NCBI GenBank assembly: GCA_022578965.1
Contig: MU400531.1
Coordinates: forward strand, 124,001 to 188,000
Direction: 5' to 3'
Origin: Xylaria sp. FL1777
Lineage: Eukaryota > Ascomycota > Sordariomycetes > Xylariales > Xylariaceae
DNA: 64,000 nucleotides
In this document: positions 63,427-64,000 of the stretch, piece after piece
How positions within the stretch are numbered: position 1 is the stretch's first letter
Layout of the letters: each line of letters opens with the position of its first letter
Translations under genes and position numbers: made by a program
Notes under the pieces: model-generated
Seen by the model: only the letters and a program-made list of their open reading frames with translations
Database searches by the model: none
What the model was told of the DNA's origin: nothing

Positions 63427-64000
63427 TCGTTAGAACCTCGCTCTATCTTTTTGTGGTGTATGAAGCGCTACACTTGTACTTTAATCCCGTTACATGCCGT
63501 TCATAAACAGAATGTGCGATCTGCCGGGGAATGTCTTGTCCCCAGTGCCAAGCAATACGTCACCCCTTGGCTCCTAGGTCGCGCTTGATGATCCCACCAT
63601 GAATATCACTTTTGTTGATAGACTACGGCTCTCACTCTAGAGAGGGACAACCGTTAATGGTCAGTCTCTACCACAAACACGATGGACGACTCATATTTTA
63701 CAGTATTAACGCGGATGGTGGGGTTTAAATGAAAGTTGATACACTTTCTTAACATGGGGTGATGGTGGATGGCACGTTTCATGATAGATTTTGATCAATT
63801 GACGTCTAGTTTACCTCTAACGGTTGATGATATTTTTGTGATTGCGGCTAGATATCAATAGTGTGTGTCGTATTCATCGTCAGGGAAACATAACTTTTCA
63901 GCTCCAGTAGCAAGCATCTGTGACGATAAAGCAGGAGATGACTTTTTGAGCATGAATCCCACCAGGCAAATTTTTGCTCGATACGCTATAAAGTTCTGAG
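63427..64000. other. Downstream region of cdc48
   Basis: 3' region of cdc48, cut by the window edge. No further gene can be supported. Confidence 0.5.

Overview
The window is nuclear DNA from a filamentous ascomycete (Pezizomycotina). Genes are split by many short GT-AG introns (about 50-160 bases) with CTAAC/CTGAC-like branch sites. Families typical of that group are present: Zn2Cys6 regulators, a 14-TM drug/H+ antiporter, a PL4 rhamnogalacturonan lyase, a fungal protoglobin and a TmpA-like adenylation/flavoprotein fusion. The gene set feels like a plant-associated Sordariomycete (Xylariales is only a guess). Exons were built by hand from splice sites and reading phase. Where exon lengths are given, they sum to a whole number of codons.

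Layout. (1) 1-12.0 kb: a small secondary-metabolism-like group made of a fungal transcription-factor-domain protein cut by the left edge, a cytochrome P450, a secreted BBE-like FAD oxidase, a short-chain dehydrogenase and an MFS exporter. No PKS, NRPS or terpene synthase lies inside the window, so any backbone enzyme would be to the left. (2) 13.5-19.6 kb: Mediator subunit MED10, a decayed copy of LEU2 (3-isopropylmalate dehydrogenase) with stops and frameshifts, and a PHD-finger protein. (3) 19.6-23.6 kb is a gene-poor stretch rich in TAGGTACCTA-type repeats. (4) 23.6-27.5 kb: a Zn2Cys6 activator head-to-head with a D-glutamate cyclase/DUF1445 protein. (5) 27.8-39.7 kb: gene remnants, a protoglobin with a damaged splice donor, a small secreted protein, a PaiB-like FMN-binding protein, an S28 serine carboxypeptidase and a 420-bp MITE. 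(6) 39.7-46.4 kb: a TPR protein, a histidine-rich repeat protein and the rhamnogalacturonan lyase. (7) 47.3-52.2 kb: an AVT-type vacuolar amino-acid transporter with a 10-nt microexon, and an enoyl-CoA hydratase. (8) 55.8-63.4 kb: the TmpA-like fusion protein and CDC48/p97.

How the genes work together. The P450, FAD oxidase and SDR could carry out successive oxidations and reductions on one metabolite that the MFS protein then exports; this rests on gene content and adjacency only. MED10, CDC48, the transporter and the hydratase are housekeeping. The lyase, the S28 peptidase and the small secreted protein fit a fungus living on plant material.

The most interesting signal is an intron pair. 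One intron of the Zn2Cys6 regulator (23815-23964) and one intron of the enoyl-CoA hydratase (50960-51122) are recognisably the same sequence. They share both ends, internal blocks and a 6-bp-stem/4-nt-loop hairpin that has changed in a base-pair-preserving way. This is what a mobile spliceosomal intron (introner-like element) looks like.
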